Positions 19,123-27,930 of a stretch of 46,530 nt of DNA are shown here, piece by piece. How positions within the stretch are numbered: the stretch's first letter is position 1; each line of letters opens with the position of its first letter. Source of the DNA: Candidatus Methanorudis spinitermitis. Lineage in GTDB: Archaea > Methanobacteriota > Methanobacteria > Methanobacteriales > Methanobacteriaceae. A program made the translations under genes and the position numbers. The stretch covers positions 1 through 46,530 of the forward strand of contig JAITUQ010000020.1 of assembly GCA_031286225.1 (NCBI GenBank), written 5' to 3'. A model generated the notes under the pieces. The model was not told the DNA's origin. It saw only the letters and a program-made list of their open reading frames with translations, and searched no databases.

Positions 19123-21138
19123 TTAACCAAATCCTAAAAGTATCCCTCCTTGATAAATTATAAATGATATTGTATAAGCAGTGAGAGTAGTAATAACTAC
19201 CATCATTAATGGCCATTTCCAAGAGTTAGTTTCTTGTTTTACTGTAGCTATTGATGCAAAACATGGGACATATAATAGTACAAATACCATAAAAGCATAT
19301 GCTGATAATGGAGTGAAGAGTCCATGTAATGTAGCCGTTATCCCACTTCCACTTTCTACTACTCCAAATAAGGTACCATATGTTGCAACCACAATTTCTT
19401 TACTTACAACTCCGAAAATCAAAGATACTGCTGATTGCCAATTACCAAATCCGAGAGGAGCAAATATTGGTGCAATAAATGTTCCAATTTGCCCAGTTAT
19501 ACTTTCTTGAGCCCCATATTCAACCCCTATAGGTAAACTACTTAAAATCCATATAATAACAGAAGCTGCAAGAATTATAGTCCCTGCTCTTTTAATAAAT
19601 GCATATCCTTTTTCCCAAGTATGCATTAAAACTCCTTTTACAGAGGGTAATTTGTATGAAGGAAGTTCCATGACAAAAGGGCTTGTCATTCCTTTAAACA
19701 ATGATTTTTTTAGTAAAAATGCCACGATAATAGCTACAATTATTCCAATTAGATATAATGAGAGAATTATTTCTCCTTGGTAAATGGTAAAAAATCCTGC
19801 TACAAAGAAAGCATAAACAGGCAATCTTGCAGAGCAAGACATGAAAGGAATTATTAACATGGTTAATAGCCTATCTCTTTCATGTTCCATAGTTCTTGTA
19901 GCCATTATTCCAGGAACAGTACATCCAAATCCTAAAATCATCGGTATAAATGCTTTTCCATGCAAACCTACTAATTTGTGCATTATTTTATCCATTACAA
20001 ATGCTGCTCTTGCTAAATATCCTGAATCTTCCAGAATACTTATCATTAAAAACATTAAAAAAATAATTGGTAAAAATGTAAGGACTCCTCCTACTCCTCC
20101 AATTATTCCATCAACAATTAAAGAAGAAAACCAAGTTTTTCCAAAGATTATTAAAATATATTCTCCAAGAATCCTAAACCCATGATTAATTAGATTTTGG
20201 ATAGGTGTTCCTACTATAAAGGTTATTTGAAAAATTGTCCATAAAATAGCTATAAATATAGGAATTCCTAAAATTCTATTGATTACAATATTATCGATTC
20301 TATCTGTAAGAGTAATTTTTTCAATTTCAGGTTTTTGTACTGTTTCTTTAATTAGCCCATCAATAAATGCATATCTGTAATTAGCTATTATTTCCTCGCT
20401 ACTTTCTCCAAAAACATCATTCAAATGTTTTTGAAGTTTTTCTAATTCTTTAAATATTTTTGCACTGAATCTTGAATTTTTTACTTTTTCAATGATTATA
20501 TCGTCATTTTCTAGTAGTTTAATAGCTGTCCATGATGATGGAACATTTAATAGACTTTTATCTTCTTCAATGAATTTTTGAAGGTCTTGAAGGTGTTCTC
20601 CTAATTCTTTTCCATATACTAATTTTTTACTACTATCTACAGGATTGTTCACAGCTTTTTCTACTAGTTCTAATAATTTTTCTTCCCCAGTACCATCACT
20701 TGCTTCAATTTCTACTACTGGTACTCCTAATAGCTTTGTTAATTCATTTATATTAATGTAATATTCTCTTTTTTTAGCAAATTTATTCATATTTATGACG
20801 ATAATTAAATTTGTTCCAAGTTCCATCATTTGAATGGTTAAATATAAATTTCTTTCTAAATTATTCGCATCAATAACATTAATAATTAGATTAGAACTTT
20901 CATCAACTATAAAATCTCTTGAAACTACCTCTTCAATAGAGTGTGCACTTAGAGCATAATTTCCTGGAAGATCAACTATGTTTATCCTATGTTTATTAAA
21001 ATTTAGAAAACCTTCTGCTTTTTCAACAGTTTTTCCAGGCCAATTTCCTACATGTTGGTGTAATCCAGTTAATTGGTTAAATAATGTTGTTTTACCAACA
21101 TTTGGATTTCCAGCAAGCCCTATCCGTATATCATCCAT
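19123..21138 (-). CDS. feoB: Ferrous iron transport protein B
   Basis: Fe(II) uptake permease in the cytoplasmic membrane, fused to an N-terminal G domain. G1 [12 protein letters not shown] is at residues 10-21, G3 [10 protein letters not shown] follows, and G4 is the INMNKFAKK region. The middle helical regulator domain precedes about eight membrane segments carrying the two Gate motifs ([17 protein letters not shown] and [13 protein letters not shown]). The C terminus has [18 protein letters not shown]. At 671 aa it is full length. Start ATG follows CAGGTGAACTATTA. It is downstream of feoA on the same strand and probably iron-regulated. Confidence 0.97.
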   Translation of the reverse strand: MDDIRIGLAGNPNVGKTTLFNQLTGLHQHVGNWPGKTVEKAEGFLNFNKHRINIVDLPGNYALSAHSIEEVVSRDFIVDESSNLIINVIDANNLERNLYLTIQMMELGTNLIIVINMNKFAKKREYYININELTKLLGVPVVEIEASDGTGEEKLLELVEKAVNNPVDSSKKLVYGKELGEHLQDLQKFIEEDKSLLNVPSSWTAIKLLENDDIIIEKVKNSRFSAKIFKELEKLQKHLNDVFGESSEEIIANYRYAFIDGLIKETVQKPEIEKITLTDRIDNIVINRILGIPIFIAILWTIFQITFIVGTPIQNLINHGFRILGEYILIIFGKTWFSSLIVDGIIGGVGGVLTFLPIIFLMFLMISILEDSGYLARAAFVMDKIMHKLVGLHGKAFIPMILGFGCTVPGIMATRTMEHERDRLLTMLIIPFMSCSARLPVYAFFVAGFFTIYQGEIILSLYLIGIIVAIIVAFLLKKSLFKGMTSPFVMELPSYKLPSVKGVLMHTWEKGYAFIKRAGTIILAASVIIWILSSLPIGVEYGAQESITGQIGTFIAPIFAPLGFGNWQSAVSLIFGVVSKEIVVATYGTLFGVVESGSGITATLHGLFTPLSAYAFMVFVLLYVPCFASIATVKQETNSWKWPLMMVVITTLTAYTISFIIYQGGILLGFG

Positions 21139-21202
21139 TAATAGTTCACCTGGAAAAATAAAATTAGTTACTTGATTAAGATTTAAAATTAAATAATTTT
21201 AC

Positions 21203-21274
21203 TAAATGTTTATGATTAATAAGTTTGAATATTGATTTAATTTTAGTTATTTTTATTAAATGTTTATGATTAAT
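21203..21274. repeat. Short direct repeat between feoA and feoB, period 54 bp
   Basis: TAAATGTTTATGATTAAT occurs exactly at 21203-21220 and 21257-21274 in the 163-bp gap between the two feo genes. The flanking bases are partly similar. No function assigned. Confidence 0.6.
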
Positions 21275-21301
21275 TAACTTATTAGATTATTTAATTAATT
21301 A

Positions 21302-21562
21302 TTAGATTACTAATTGGACTTTTATATTTTCTGCTTCATTTTTACGAATACATATTGAATATCCTTTCAATTTAAGTTTTATAGGGTCTCCCAATGGTGC
21401 AGTTTTTTCAAAAGTTATTTCTGAGCCTTTAACGAATCCCATTCCTAATAAATGCCTCTTTAATTCGTTATTTCCTTTATCGTTGAATGAAACAATAGTT
21501 CCTTTCTCTCCATTTTTAAGCTCATTTAAACTTTTTATAGACTTATTTTTTTTCTCCTCCAT
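21302..21562 (-). CDS. feoA: Ferrous iron transport protein A
   Basis: 86-aa cytoplasmic SH3-like regulator of FeoB. Typical features are SLNELKNGEKGTIVSF at the start, KRHLLGMGFVKGSEITFEKTAPLGDPIKLKLKGYSI in the middle, and RKNEAENIKV at the end. Start ATG follows GAGTGATAAT. It is the first gene of the feoA-feoB unit. Two inverted repeats and a TATA box lie 66-134 bp upstream. Confidence 0.95.
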   Translation of the reverse strand: MEEKKNKSIKSLNELKNGEKGTIVSFNDKGNNELKRHLLGMGFVKGSEITFEKTAPLGDPIKLKLKGYSICIRKNEAENIKVQLVI

Positions 21563-21627
21563 ATTATCACTCTATAATCACTTTTTAATCAATCTACAAT
21601 CATTTTTTATAATTATTTTTAGAAAAA

Positions 21628-21643
21628 TTTAGGAATGCCTAAA
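21628..21643. promoter_or_regulatory. Putative iron-dependent (DtxR/MDR1-type) operator 1
   Basis: Perfect inverted repeat TTTAGGAATGCCTAAA, 66-81 bp upstream of the feoA ATG and about 25-40 bp downstream of the TATA box, so it lies over the expected transcription start. The TTAGG-N4-CCTAA layout matches the DtxR/IdeR family consensus. Archaeal homologues (for example MDR1) repress iron-uptake genes when iron is replete. Binding is inferred. Confidence 0.65.
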
Positions 21644-21666
21644 TACACTTAAATATTATTGTCTTT

Positions 21667-21678
21667 TTTATATATAAA
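21667..21678 (-). promoter_or_regulatory. TATA box of the feoAB promoter
   Basis: TTTATATATAAA, a symmetrical archaeal TATA element about 105 bp upstream of feoA, directly adjoining operator 2 and about 24 bp from operator 1. The expected start site would be near 21645. Confidence 0.55.
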
Positions 21679-21696
21679 TTTTAGGTTTTACTAAAA
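21679..21696. promoter_or_regulatory. Putative iron-dependent operator 2
   Basis: Inverted repeat TTTTAG-GTTTTA-CTAAAA immediately upstream of the TATA box on the feoA side, over the expected BRE. Like operator 1 it has TTTAG-N6-CTAAA, so the two sites probably bind the same dimeric repressor. Confidence 0.55.
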
Positions 21697-21956
21697 AATA
21701 GTATAAAAAAATTATAATAAATTGTTAAATATAAAAATAAAAAACAGTAATATGATGAAGAAAACTACAAATAATCATTTATTTTAATAAAAGAAGAATA
21801 TTGGCATTGAATAGCTATAAACAATGATTTATTAAATTAATAAAAACACTGATTAAATATAACTATAAACACTCCTTTATTTCTTTAAATAAATGAATAA
21901 TGCTGGTTTTAAATAGCTGTCACTGATTATTTGTTTTTATAGTCAAAAGAAAAATT

Positions 21957-22670
21957 TTATCGATAATTTAAGCTACCATCATTATAAAGCTTTTGTAAAT
22001 CAGATAAATGACTTATTTCAAAAGGATAATATTTGTTTGATAAAAAGGGCCATATTAATCCTTTTATAATATAATAATAGGCACCAAGCCTTCCATAATA
22101 TTTCCAGCAAATTTGAGTATATAATGGAAATCCGCAACCAGGATTCACATAAGCTTCCCCTGTTCTAACAGTTCCATGAAAAAACATAGGAATTGGACCT
22201 TCTTGCCCACGTTCTTTAGCTATTTGGTCAATATAACTCAATGCTTCATCTAATGTTTGAAATTCAATTCCATCGGCTCTATAAGTGTACCTATCTTCAG
22301 GAATTCCAAATAGGAATGTGTAAATAACTTCACCCCAATCAATATTAGTTTTATATGTTGGAGGATCTACAAATGCTAACTCTAATACTGTAACATCATT
22401 TAGAGCAAGGCTATTTTCTTGTGCAAAATGACGATAATTGGAATCACCTCCATAATGCACAACTAAAACACACTTAGAACCTTTTTTTGCAGCATATTCA
22501 GCAATAACTTCAGCATTAGGATGGTTTGGAAACATATCAGGATTAGCTACTTTAGTAACTGTTAACCTTCCCACAGGTTCAACTAGACTAAATTGGGACA
22601 TTATCCATAAATAAAGCCCGAAAATCAGTATAATGGCTATTATAATTGAAGTTGTTCTTGATTTTCCCAT
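21957..22670 (-). CDS. Membrane-anchored protein, unknown function
   Basis: 237 aa. One N-terminal membrane segment (TSIIIAIILIFGLYLWIM) follows a short basic leader MGKSR, so the rest (LVEPVGRLTVTKVANPDMFP onward) is probably outside the membrane. Two further hydrophobic patches lie near VIYTFLFGI and YYIIKGLIWPFL. Cysteines at GSKCVLVVHYGG, NPGCGF and TQICWKYYG may form disulfides. No family is recognised. Start is ATG 22670 preceded by GTGATAGTA; the GTG at 22679 is part of the ribosome site. A 390-bp A/T gap carrying the feo promoter lies between it and feoA. Confidence 0.7.
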   Translation of the reverse strand: MGKSRTTSIIIAIILIFGLYLWIMSQFSLVEPVGRLTVTKVANPDMFPNHPNAEVIAEYAAKKGSKCVLVVHYGGDSNYRHFAQENSLALNDVTVLELAFVDPPTYKTNIDWGEVIYTFLFGIPEDRYTYRADGIEFQTLDEALSYIDQIAKERGQEGPIPMFFHGTVRTGEAYVNPGCGFPLYTQICWKYYGRLGAYYYIIKGLIWPFLSNKYYPFEISHLSDLQKLYNDGSLNYR

Positions 22671-22895
22671 TACTATCACTAATTATTAGTTAAAAATTAG
22701 CTTGATTAAAGTAAGCGATTTTTATTTATTTTATTTTCTTAAATAACTATTAATATATCATTTTCTACTATAAACAATTTTAGATAAAAATACATTAAAA
22801 ATTTTCATGAAAATGATGCAGTCATTTATTATTTTTGAAAAAAAATAATCTTTTAATTATAGTTATAATAAATAATATTTAAAAAAAATATAAAA

Positions 22896-23177
22896 TTAAA
22901 CTCTAAAATTTTCATCTAAATAGCTATTAAGCTTTAATAAAGAGTGTTCAACAGCAATATCTGGGATATTAGAATCTGCTTTAGAAAGTTCATGGAATTC
23001 AAGATTAACAGATACATCAACATCAAGTTTATCATCATATGATACTTCTATTTTAATATCAATATCTAAAATCTCTTTAGATGGAACATTAGCTAATATA
23101 TATTCATTTATATTATCTGATAAAAAATCAGAAATTTCATATAAATCCTCTTGATTTATTTCTTTAAGTTTTTTCAA
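22896..23177 (-). CDS. DUF3194 family protein
   Basis: 93 aa, start TTG after AGGTGTCTGTTT. Acidic alpha/beta protein (ILDIDIKIEVSYDDKLDVDVSVNLEF) of the type annotated DUF3194 in Methanobacteriales, where it lies next to prefoldin beta. No function is known. Here it follows pfdB by 153 bp on the same strand, so it may be co-transcribed. Its initiation region is tandemly duplicated just upstream. Confidence 0.75.
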   Translation of the reverse strand: MKKLKEINQEDLYEISDFLSDNINEYILANVPSKEILDIDIKIEVSYDDKLDVDVSVNLEFHELSKADSNIPDIAVEHSLLKLNSYLDENFRV

Positions 23178-23266
23178 AAACAGACACCTAAAAATGATGA
23201 TTAAAAAAATAATTTTTAAGTTTTTTCAAAAACAGACACTTAAAAATGATAATTAAAAAAATAATT
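23163..23266. repeat. 52-bp tandem duplication covering a start region
   Basis: Units 23163-23214 and 23215-23266 share TTTAAGTTTTTTCAAAAACA, then GACAC, then AAAAATGAT, with three or so differences. On the minus strand each unit carries an AGGTGTC or AAGTGTC ribosome-site-like word followed by TTGAAAAAACTTAAA, the first codons of the DUF3194 gene. Confidence 0.85.
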
Positions 23267-23330
23267 AAAAATAAAAAAACATAATAAATAATAGCTTCAA
23301 TAGCTATTATTAAATTAATAGATTCAAAAA

Positions 23331-23684
23331 TTAGTTTTCAGGAACAGTTCCCTTCATTGAATCTTGAATGGAAGCTTGCATCTCTTGAAGCTTTTTTAAG
23401 ACTCTTTCTTCTTGACGAGCCATTGTTTTTTCTCTAAGTTTGAGAGTTTCTAATTTTTCTTTCAATTCTTCATTAATTTCCTTACAATCAACTTTAATAA
23501 GTAAATTACCTGCTGTTTTAAATACATCAGTTCCAACTTTTGTTTTCTTAAGTTCTTCAAGAGCTCTTTCAGTTTCTTGAATTTGAATATCTACATTTTG
23601 TTTCTGCACAGTTACAGCTTGTGCCTGTTGTTGTAATTGTTGAAACTGATTTAATTGATGTTGTACATTTTGAGGAACTTCCAT
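23331..23684 (-). CDS. pfdB: Prefoldin subunit beta
   Basis: 117 aa forming the beta-type subunit of the alpha2-beta4 jellyfish chaperone that delivers unfolded proteins to the thermosome. Pattern seen: an N-terminal coiled coil (residues 5-50, Gln-rich HQLNQFQQLQQQAQAV), the hairpin centre TDVFKTAGNLLIKVD, and a C-terminal coiled coil (CKEINEELKEKLETL ...). Start ATG follows AGGTGAAAAA. It is the downstream neighbour of pcc1, as in other Methanobacteriales. Confidence 0.94.
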   Translation of the reverse strand: MEVPQNVQHQLNQFQQLQQQAQAVTVQKQNVDIQIQETERALEELKKTKVGTDVFKTAGNLLIKVDCKEINEELKEKLETLKLREKTMARQEERVLKKLQEMQASIQDSMKGTVPEN

Positions 23685-24076
23685 TTTTTCACCTATTATT
23701 TAAAAAATTTTATATATAAAATTCATAATTGATTAAAATTCTATTTATATTAATCTAATTTATTTTCTTTAGATTAAATCTATTTATATTAGATTATTTT
23801 TATTTAATGTTTTTTAATTTTTTTTATTAGATTTATTTTTATTAATTTAATTTTTTGGATAAATTTCATTTATATTAAGTTATTTTTATTTATATTTATT
23901 TAATTTATTTTTTTTAGAAAAATGTAATTTATACTAATAACAATTTATTTTTTTCAATATTTATTATTATCTAATCTATAAAAGTTTTTACTTTGAAAAA
24001 TTTTAACTAAGGTATTAACGAGGGATAAATTATATTTAAAAATATTAATCTCAGTTAATAGCTAAAAATTGAACTA
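23685..24076. other. Low-complexity gap between pcc1 and pfdB
   Basis: About 390 bp made largely of variants of ATTTATATTA and TTTTTATT repeated irregularly. CTAAGGTATTAACGA at about 24008-24022 resembles copies beside pcc1 and Brix (near 24391 and 24483). No coding frame is seen. Confidence 0.45.
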
Positions 24077-24355
24077 TTAATAACTATTTGGTAAATTAGT
24101 TATTTTTAAAGAGAGCATAATCAATTTAATAGCTGAATTAATTGAAGCTCTAAATGATGTAGAATCTTCTGATTTAATAAAAAGTTTAATAGAACTTTTT
24201 TCAAGTTCAACAACTACTTTAGATCTGAAATCTGGAATTGTTTCAAATTCTAATAAAATAGAATTGTATATAATTTCAGCTTGTTTTTCATTATCAAAAT
24301 CAATGGAAATATTTCCTTTGATTTGATTTAAAGGTGTTGAAAAATTACTTGAAAT
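24077..24355 (-). CDS. pcc1: KEOPS complex subunit Pcc1, apparent ATT start
   Basis: 92 aa, found by reading the minus strand by eye. The product runs from SSNFSTPLNQIKGNISIDF, through IYNSILLEFETIPDFRSKVV and IKLFIKSEDSTSFRASINSA, to IKLIMLSLKITNLPN. This is the Pcc1 fold, a dimeric KEOPS subunit that helps make t6A on ANN-decoding tRNAs. The only possible beginning is ATT at 24355, because a TAG is the codon before it and no ATG, GTG or TTG occurs until near the C terminus. A full GGAGG ribosome site sits 7 nt upstream. Neighbours Brix (upstream) and prefoldin (downstream) are the usual ones. Confidence 0.85.
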   Translation of the reverse strand: MSSNFSTPLNQIKGNISIDFDNEKQAEIIYNSILLEFETIPDFRSKVVVELEKSSIKLFIKSEDSTSFRASINSAIKLIMLSLKITNLPNSY

Positions 24356-24388
24356 CTAAAGTCCTCCATGAATTATTAACCCTTTTTG

Positions 24389-24519
24389 GTTAAGGTATTA
24401 ATGAAAAGTTAATTTAAAATCTTTAACTAAATCTGACTAATATTATGAAAAGTTAATTTAAAATCTTTTTATTTATAACTGGCTAAGGTATTAATGAAAA
24501 ATTAACTTAGAATCTTTTT
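24389..24519. repeat. Three copies of a 30-bp unit, period 45-49 bp
   Basis: TATTAATGAAAAGTTAATTT-type units at 24396, 24441 and 24489, each ending AATCTTT. The last copy overlaps the 3' end and stop codon of the Brix gene, so the gene's tail appears duplicated downstream of it. Confidence 0.7.
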
Positions 24520-25002
24520 AACAATAATTTGTAAACCAGTTTTATCTCCAAATTTATTATAAAAATCGATTATAGCTAATTTATCCATTTTAGACTTTGA
24601 ATTATCATGATCATCGATTTTTTGAATACTAATATAATTTTTTTTTACAAAATAACTATTTTCAAAACCTAATATATTTCCAAAAATAGCTAATTTTGAG
24701 TAATCACATTTAACTTTAATTTCATTAGTATTAATATTAAGTTTATCCTTAGTTATATGCACTGATACTAGAATGGCTAATTTTTCATTACCATCATTAG
24801 AAAAAAATGTTATTTTAGAAGGGTTTCCTTTAATTTCATAAACTAAAATTGTAAAGTCATAATTCAACTGAGAAGATTTTACAAAAAGGTCTTTTATATT
24901 CATTTTTCCTCGATTTATATATGTAAAATCTAATGCATGTGATAAATTTTTACAAAAAGACCTTGTTTTTTGTGATGGTTTTCTTGATGTGGAAATTAAC
25001 AT
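24502..25002 (-). CDS. Brix domain ribosome-biogenesis protein
   Basis: 166 aa beginning MLISTSRKPSQKTRSFCKNL ... INRGKMNIKDL, the conserved opening of archaeal Brix/Imp4-like proteins, which bind rRNA and help assemble the ribosome. The later part (SKITFFSNDGNEKLAILVSV, KLAIIDFYNKFGDKTGLQIIVK) completes the half-Brix fold. It sits between rpoP and pcc1 as in related genomes. The ribosome site is weak. Confidence 0.88.
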   Translation of the reverse strand: MLISTSRKPSQKTRSFCKNLSHALDFTYINRGKMNIKDLFVKSSQLNYDFTILVYEIKGNPSKITFFSNDGNEKLAILVSVHITKDKLNINTNEIKVKCDYSKLAIFGNILGFENSYFVKKNYISIQKIDDHDNSKSKMDKLAIIDFYNKFGDKTGLQIIVKKILS

Positions 25003-25362
25003 TAAATCAACTTCTAAAAAAATGAATAATGAAAATTAAATTATAAAAATTAATCATTGTTTTTTATATTAAAAAACAATTCTAGAAAAGTAAGAATTAT
25101 TTAAAAAATAGTAGAATTATAAAGCTAAAGCTTATTAATATATTCTTTTAAAAGATTTTTTTCTCCAAAATTAAAAAAATTAATTATTTCATTAATAAAG
25201 AATGATATTAATTAATTCAGTATTAAATAATAAAATTGTTAATTTATTAAGTTAATAATGAATTTAAGATTAATTAATCAGGATAAAAAAAAGAATTTAA
25301 GATTATTTATTAACCATAATAATAAAGATTATTAATTAATCATGATAATAGAATAAAAAATA
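25003..25362. other. AT-rich gap between rpoP and Brix
   Basis: About 360 bp. GAATTTAAGATTA occurs twice (about 25259 and 25294), and ATTAATTAATCA/GGATAA-like words recur at 25270-25285 and 25330-25345, giving a loose direct repeat. No coding frame or RNA gene is seen. Confidence 0.4.
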
Positions 25363-25494
25363 TTAGCGTGATTTAATTGTTTTTTTAACTTCAGGAACTT
25401 TTTTAAATAGTATCCTATATCTACATTTAGGACATTTATTTTCCATATAGCTTTTAAGATCGATTTCAGTTCCACATTCAGAACATTTATACAA
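25363..25494 (-). CDS. rpoP: DNA-directed RNA polymerase subunit P
   Basis: 43 aa, recognised on the minus strand: it begins MYKCSECGTEIDLKSYM, continues ENKCPKCRYRILFKK and ends VPEVKKTIKSR. This is the archaeal homologue of eukaryotic Rpb12/ABC10-alpha, with its CxxC...CxxC zinc ribbon and basic YRILFKK. The start is TTG at 25494, the very next codon after the rpl37ae stop. The GGAGG ribosome site is formed by the last Gly codons of rpl37ae. The two are therefore probably translationally coupled. Confidence 0.93.
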   Translation of the reverse strand: MYKCSECGTEIDLKSYMENKCPKCRYRILFKKVPEVKKTIKSR

Positions 25495-25764
25495 TTATTG
25501 GCCTCCAATAATTCTTTTTATATTACGTGAAGCGGTTTTAGTCATAGGAGTTTCAGGAACATATGCTCCACCTGTAAACACAACATCACATTTAGTACAT
25601 TTCCAAATTCCAGCACTAACTCTTTTTACATATGGTCTATCACATTTAGGGCAAATATGCTTTTTTTTCATGTTTTCTTCGATGGCTTTTACAGTTCTTT
25701 TAGCTTTTCTTCCATAACGAGCTCCAAATCTCCCTGTAATACCAACTTTTTTTGTTCTTGCCAT
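25495..25764 (-). CDS. rpl37ae: Large ribosomal subunit protein L37Ae (eL43)
   Basis: 89 aa. Begins [20 protein letters not shown] and has the zinc ribbon [11 protein letters not shown] ... [15 protein letters not shown]. It is a 50S protein common to archaea and eukaryotes. Start ATG follows AAGTGATACA. It is immediately followed by rpoP without a gap. Confidence 0.97.
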   Translation of the reverse strand: MARTKKVGITGRFGARYGRKAKRTVKAIEENMKKKHICPKCDRPYVKRVSAGIWKCTKCDVVFTGGAYVPETPMTKTASRNIKRIIGGQ

Positions 25765-25802
25765 TGTATCACTTTAAGAAATATTAAAATTTGTAATTTT
25801 TT

Positions 25803-25918
25803 TAGCTAAATTATATTGAGAAATATTTAGTTAAATTATAGATTTTTAAGTTTTTTTCATAATTTTCTAGCTAAATTATATTGAGAAATATTTAGTTAAA
25901 TTATAGATTTTTAAGTTT
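25803..25918. repeat. Nearly exact tandem duplication, 51 bp x 2, period 65 bp
   Basis: Copies 25803-25853 and 25868-25918 appear identical. Each begins TAGCTAAATTATATTGAG and ends GATTTTTAAGTTT, followed by similar ATTCAT-type words. They lie between rpl37e and rpl37ae, in the leader of the latter. Confidence 0.85.
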
Positions 25919-25965
25919 TATTCATAAATAATGATTAAATAGAAAATTTTTAGATAAAATTAATA

Positions 25966-26151
25966 TTATTTTAGTCTAAAACCAGTTGTTGGTTTTTTAT
26001 TTTGCCAACTGTATCTTCTTATTTTCTTAGATCTGCCAAATCCACAAGAAGCACAAACTTTTTTACGAACATGATAAGAATTTTTTCCACATCTTCTACA
26101 TCGAATATGGGTCTTTTTATTTTTTTTACCCATTGAAGGTGTTCCTTTCAT
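25966..26151 (-). CDS. rpl37e: Large ribosomal subunit protein L37e (eL37)
   Basis: 61 aa. [20 protein letters not shown], zinc-binding [10 protein letters not shown] ... CASCGFG, and [14 protein letters not shown] conserved 50S protein. Start ATG follows an ideal GGAGGATAATTA site. It is paired with the Sm-like gene upstream, an arrangement conserved in archaea. Confidence 0.97.
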   Translation of the reverse strand: MKGTPSMGKKNKKTHIRCRRCGKNSYHVRKKVCASCGFGRSKKIRRYSWQNKKPTTGFRLK

Positions 26152-26399
26152 TAATTATCCTCCTTAAATTAATAGTTAATAGTATAATACTATATTTGAT
26201 AATGATTAGATAAGTGTAATAATAAATACTCAGTATTTAAAAAACAGCTATATATTCAATAAAACAAATTATTTAAAATTAGTAAATTTATAAGATAAGA
26301 AATTAATCAATAATATAAAATATGAATTTTAAAATCTTAAAATAAATTTAAGATTTTGAAGTAATAGTTCTATAGAAATAGCTATTAAATAGCTATACT

Positions 26400-26642
<243 letters not shown>

Positions 26643-26918
26643 CTATTACTATATTACATATGTTAGATTCATATTTAAATGTAACTACTTTAACTATTCT
26701 AAATATTATTATTTAAATCTGACTACAATTATTGATTAAAAAATTAATCTTTAAAATAGCATTGAGAAAATCTATAATTTTAAAAATAGATTTATTAAAT
26801 TAAATAATAGATTAACTTTGAATAATATTGTATAAATAGTTTTGGCATATAATTTTAAAATTTTATAAAATTTTTTTAATGATAAATAATAATTAAGAGT
26901 AAATTAATAATGAAATAT

Positions 26919-27074
26919 ATAATTTTAAAGTTTAGAAATTAAGTTATTAATTATTTAGAAGTGAAGTATTATAATTTTAAAGTTTAGAAATTAAGTTATT
27001 AATTATTTAGAAATGAGGTATTATATTCATATAATTTAGAAATTAATCTATTAATTATTTAGAAAAGAAACATT
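26919..27074. repeat. 52-bp tandem repeat, three copies
   Basis: Units at 26919, 26971 and 27023. The first two differ at about two positions and the third is more diverged. Core words are TTTAGAAATTAAGTTATTAA and TTATTTAGAA. They fill part of the 527-bp gap 26634-27160 between the divergent Sm-like and PUA genes. The rest of the gap shows no coding frame. Confidence 0.85.
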
Positions 27075-27160
27075 ATTATAAATTTTAATTTAGCTATTAT
27101 TCATTGTCAAATGACAATATTGTCTTTAATATTAATTAATAGGACTAATAGGTGCTAATT

Positions 27161-27637
27161 TTGAAAATTAAAAAAAGATATCATCTCAAAAAAAAGAAAC
27201 TTAAAGAAATAAAAAATGAATTAAAAGAATATTCCGATATAATATCAGATAAAGCTAATGTTGAGATGTTAGAAACAGATTCTTATTCTTTTATATTAAT
27301 CAATAGCAATCCCTATATTATATTAATAAATAATAAACCATTTCCAACATTGAAAGCTATTATGGACAATAATATTCATGGAAAACAAGTAATAGTAGAT
27401 ATGGGTGCAGTTAAATTCATGGCAAATGGTGCTGATGTTATGAGTCCTGGTATAGTAGCTACTGATGAAAATATAGATAAATCTGATGTTGTTGTAATAG
27501 TTGATGAAAATCATGAAAAGCCATTAGCTATTGGAATAAGTCTAATTACAGGTAATGAAATGGTTAAAAATGATAAAGGTAAAGCTATTAAAACCATTCA
27601 CTTTATTGGAGATACTATTTGGAATTTTCAGCTATAA
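27161..27637 (+). CDS. PUA-domain RNA-binding protein (DUF1947/MCT-1-like)
   Basis: 158 aa. Starts at TTG 27161 after GGTGCTAATT, giving MKIKKRYHLKKKKLKEI; the GTG at 27152 lies in the ribosome site. The N-terminal domain is DUF1947-like. The C-terminal PUA domain carries VIVDMGAVKFMANGADVMSPGIVATDE and EKPLAIGISLITGNEM. Eukaryotic relatives (MCT-1, eIF2D) act in translation; the archaeal role is not established. Confidence 0.88.
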   Translation: MKIKKRYHLKKKKLKEIKNELKEYSDIISDKANVEMLETDSYSFILINSNPYIILINNKPFPTLKAIMDNNIHGKQVIVDMGAVKFMANGADVMSPGIVATDENIDKSDVVVIVDENHEKPLAIGISLITGNEMVKNDKGKAIKTIHFIGDTIWNFQL

Positions 27638-27760
27638 TATTTTAAGAATTTAAGGACAATTAAATAATTAGACAATTTTTAAGTAATATAAACTTTGTTT
27701 TATAAATTATAAAAATAAAAAAGTTCTTTTAAAAAATTAAACTTCATTATTAAAAACATA

Positions 27761-27860
27761 AAATTATTATAAATTATAAAAATTTTGTTTTTAAGCTTAT
27801 AGAAAATATAAAATTATTGTAAATTATAAAAACTTTGTTTTTAAACTTATAAAAAATAAA
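27761..27860. repeat. 50-bp tandem repeat, two copies
   Basis: Units at 27761-27810 and 27811-27860 share AAATTATTATAAATTATAAA, a TTTGTTTTTAA block, and CTTATA-AAAATA, with a few substitutions. They lie in the 293-bp gap before arfB. Confidence 0.75.
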
Positions 27861-27930
27861 AATTTTTATAAGCAAATTAAATTTCATTATTAAAAATATA
27901 AAATAAAAAAAAAATTCTTGTAATGATAAT

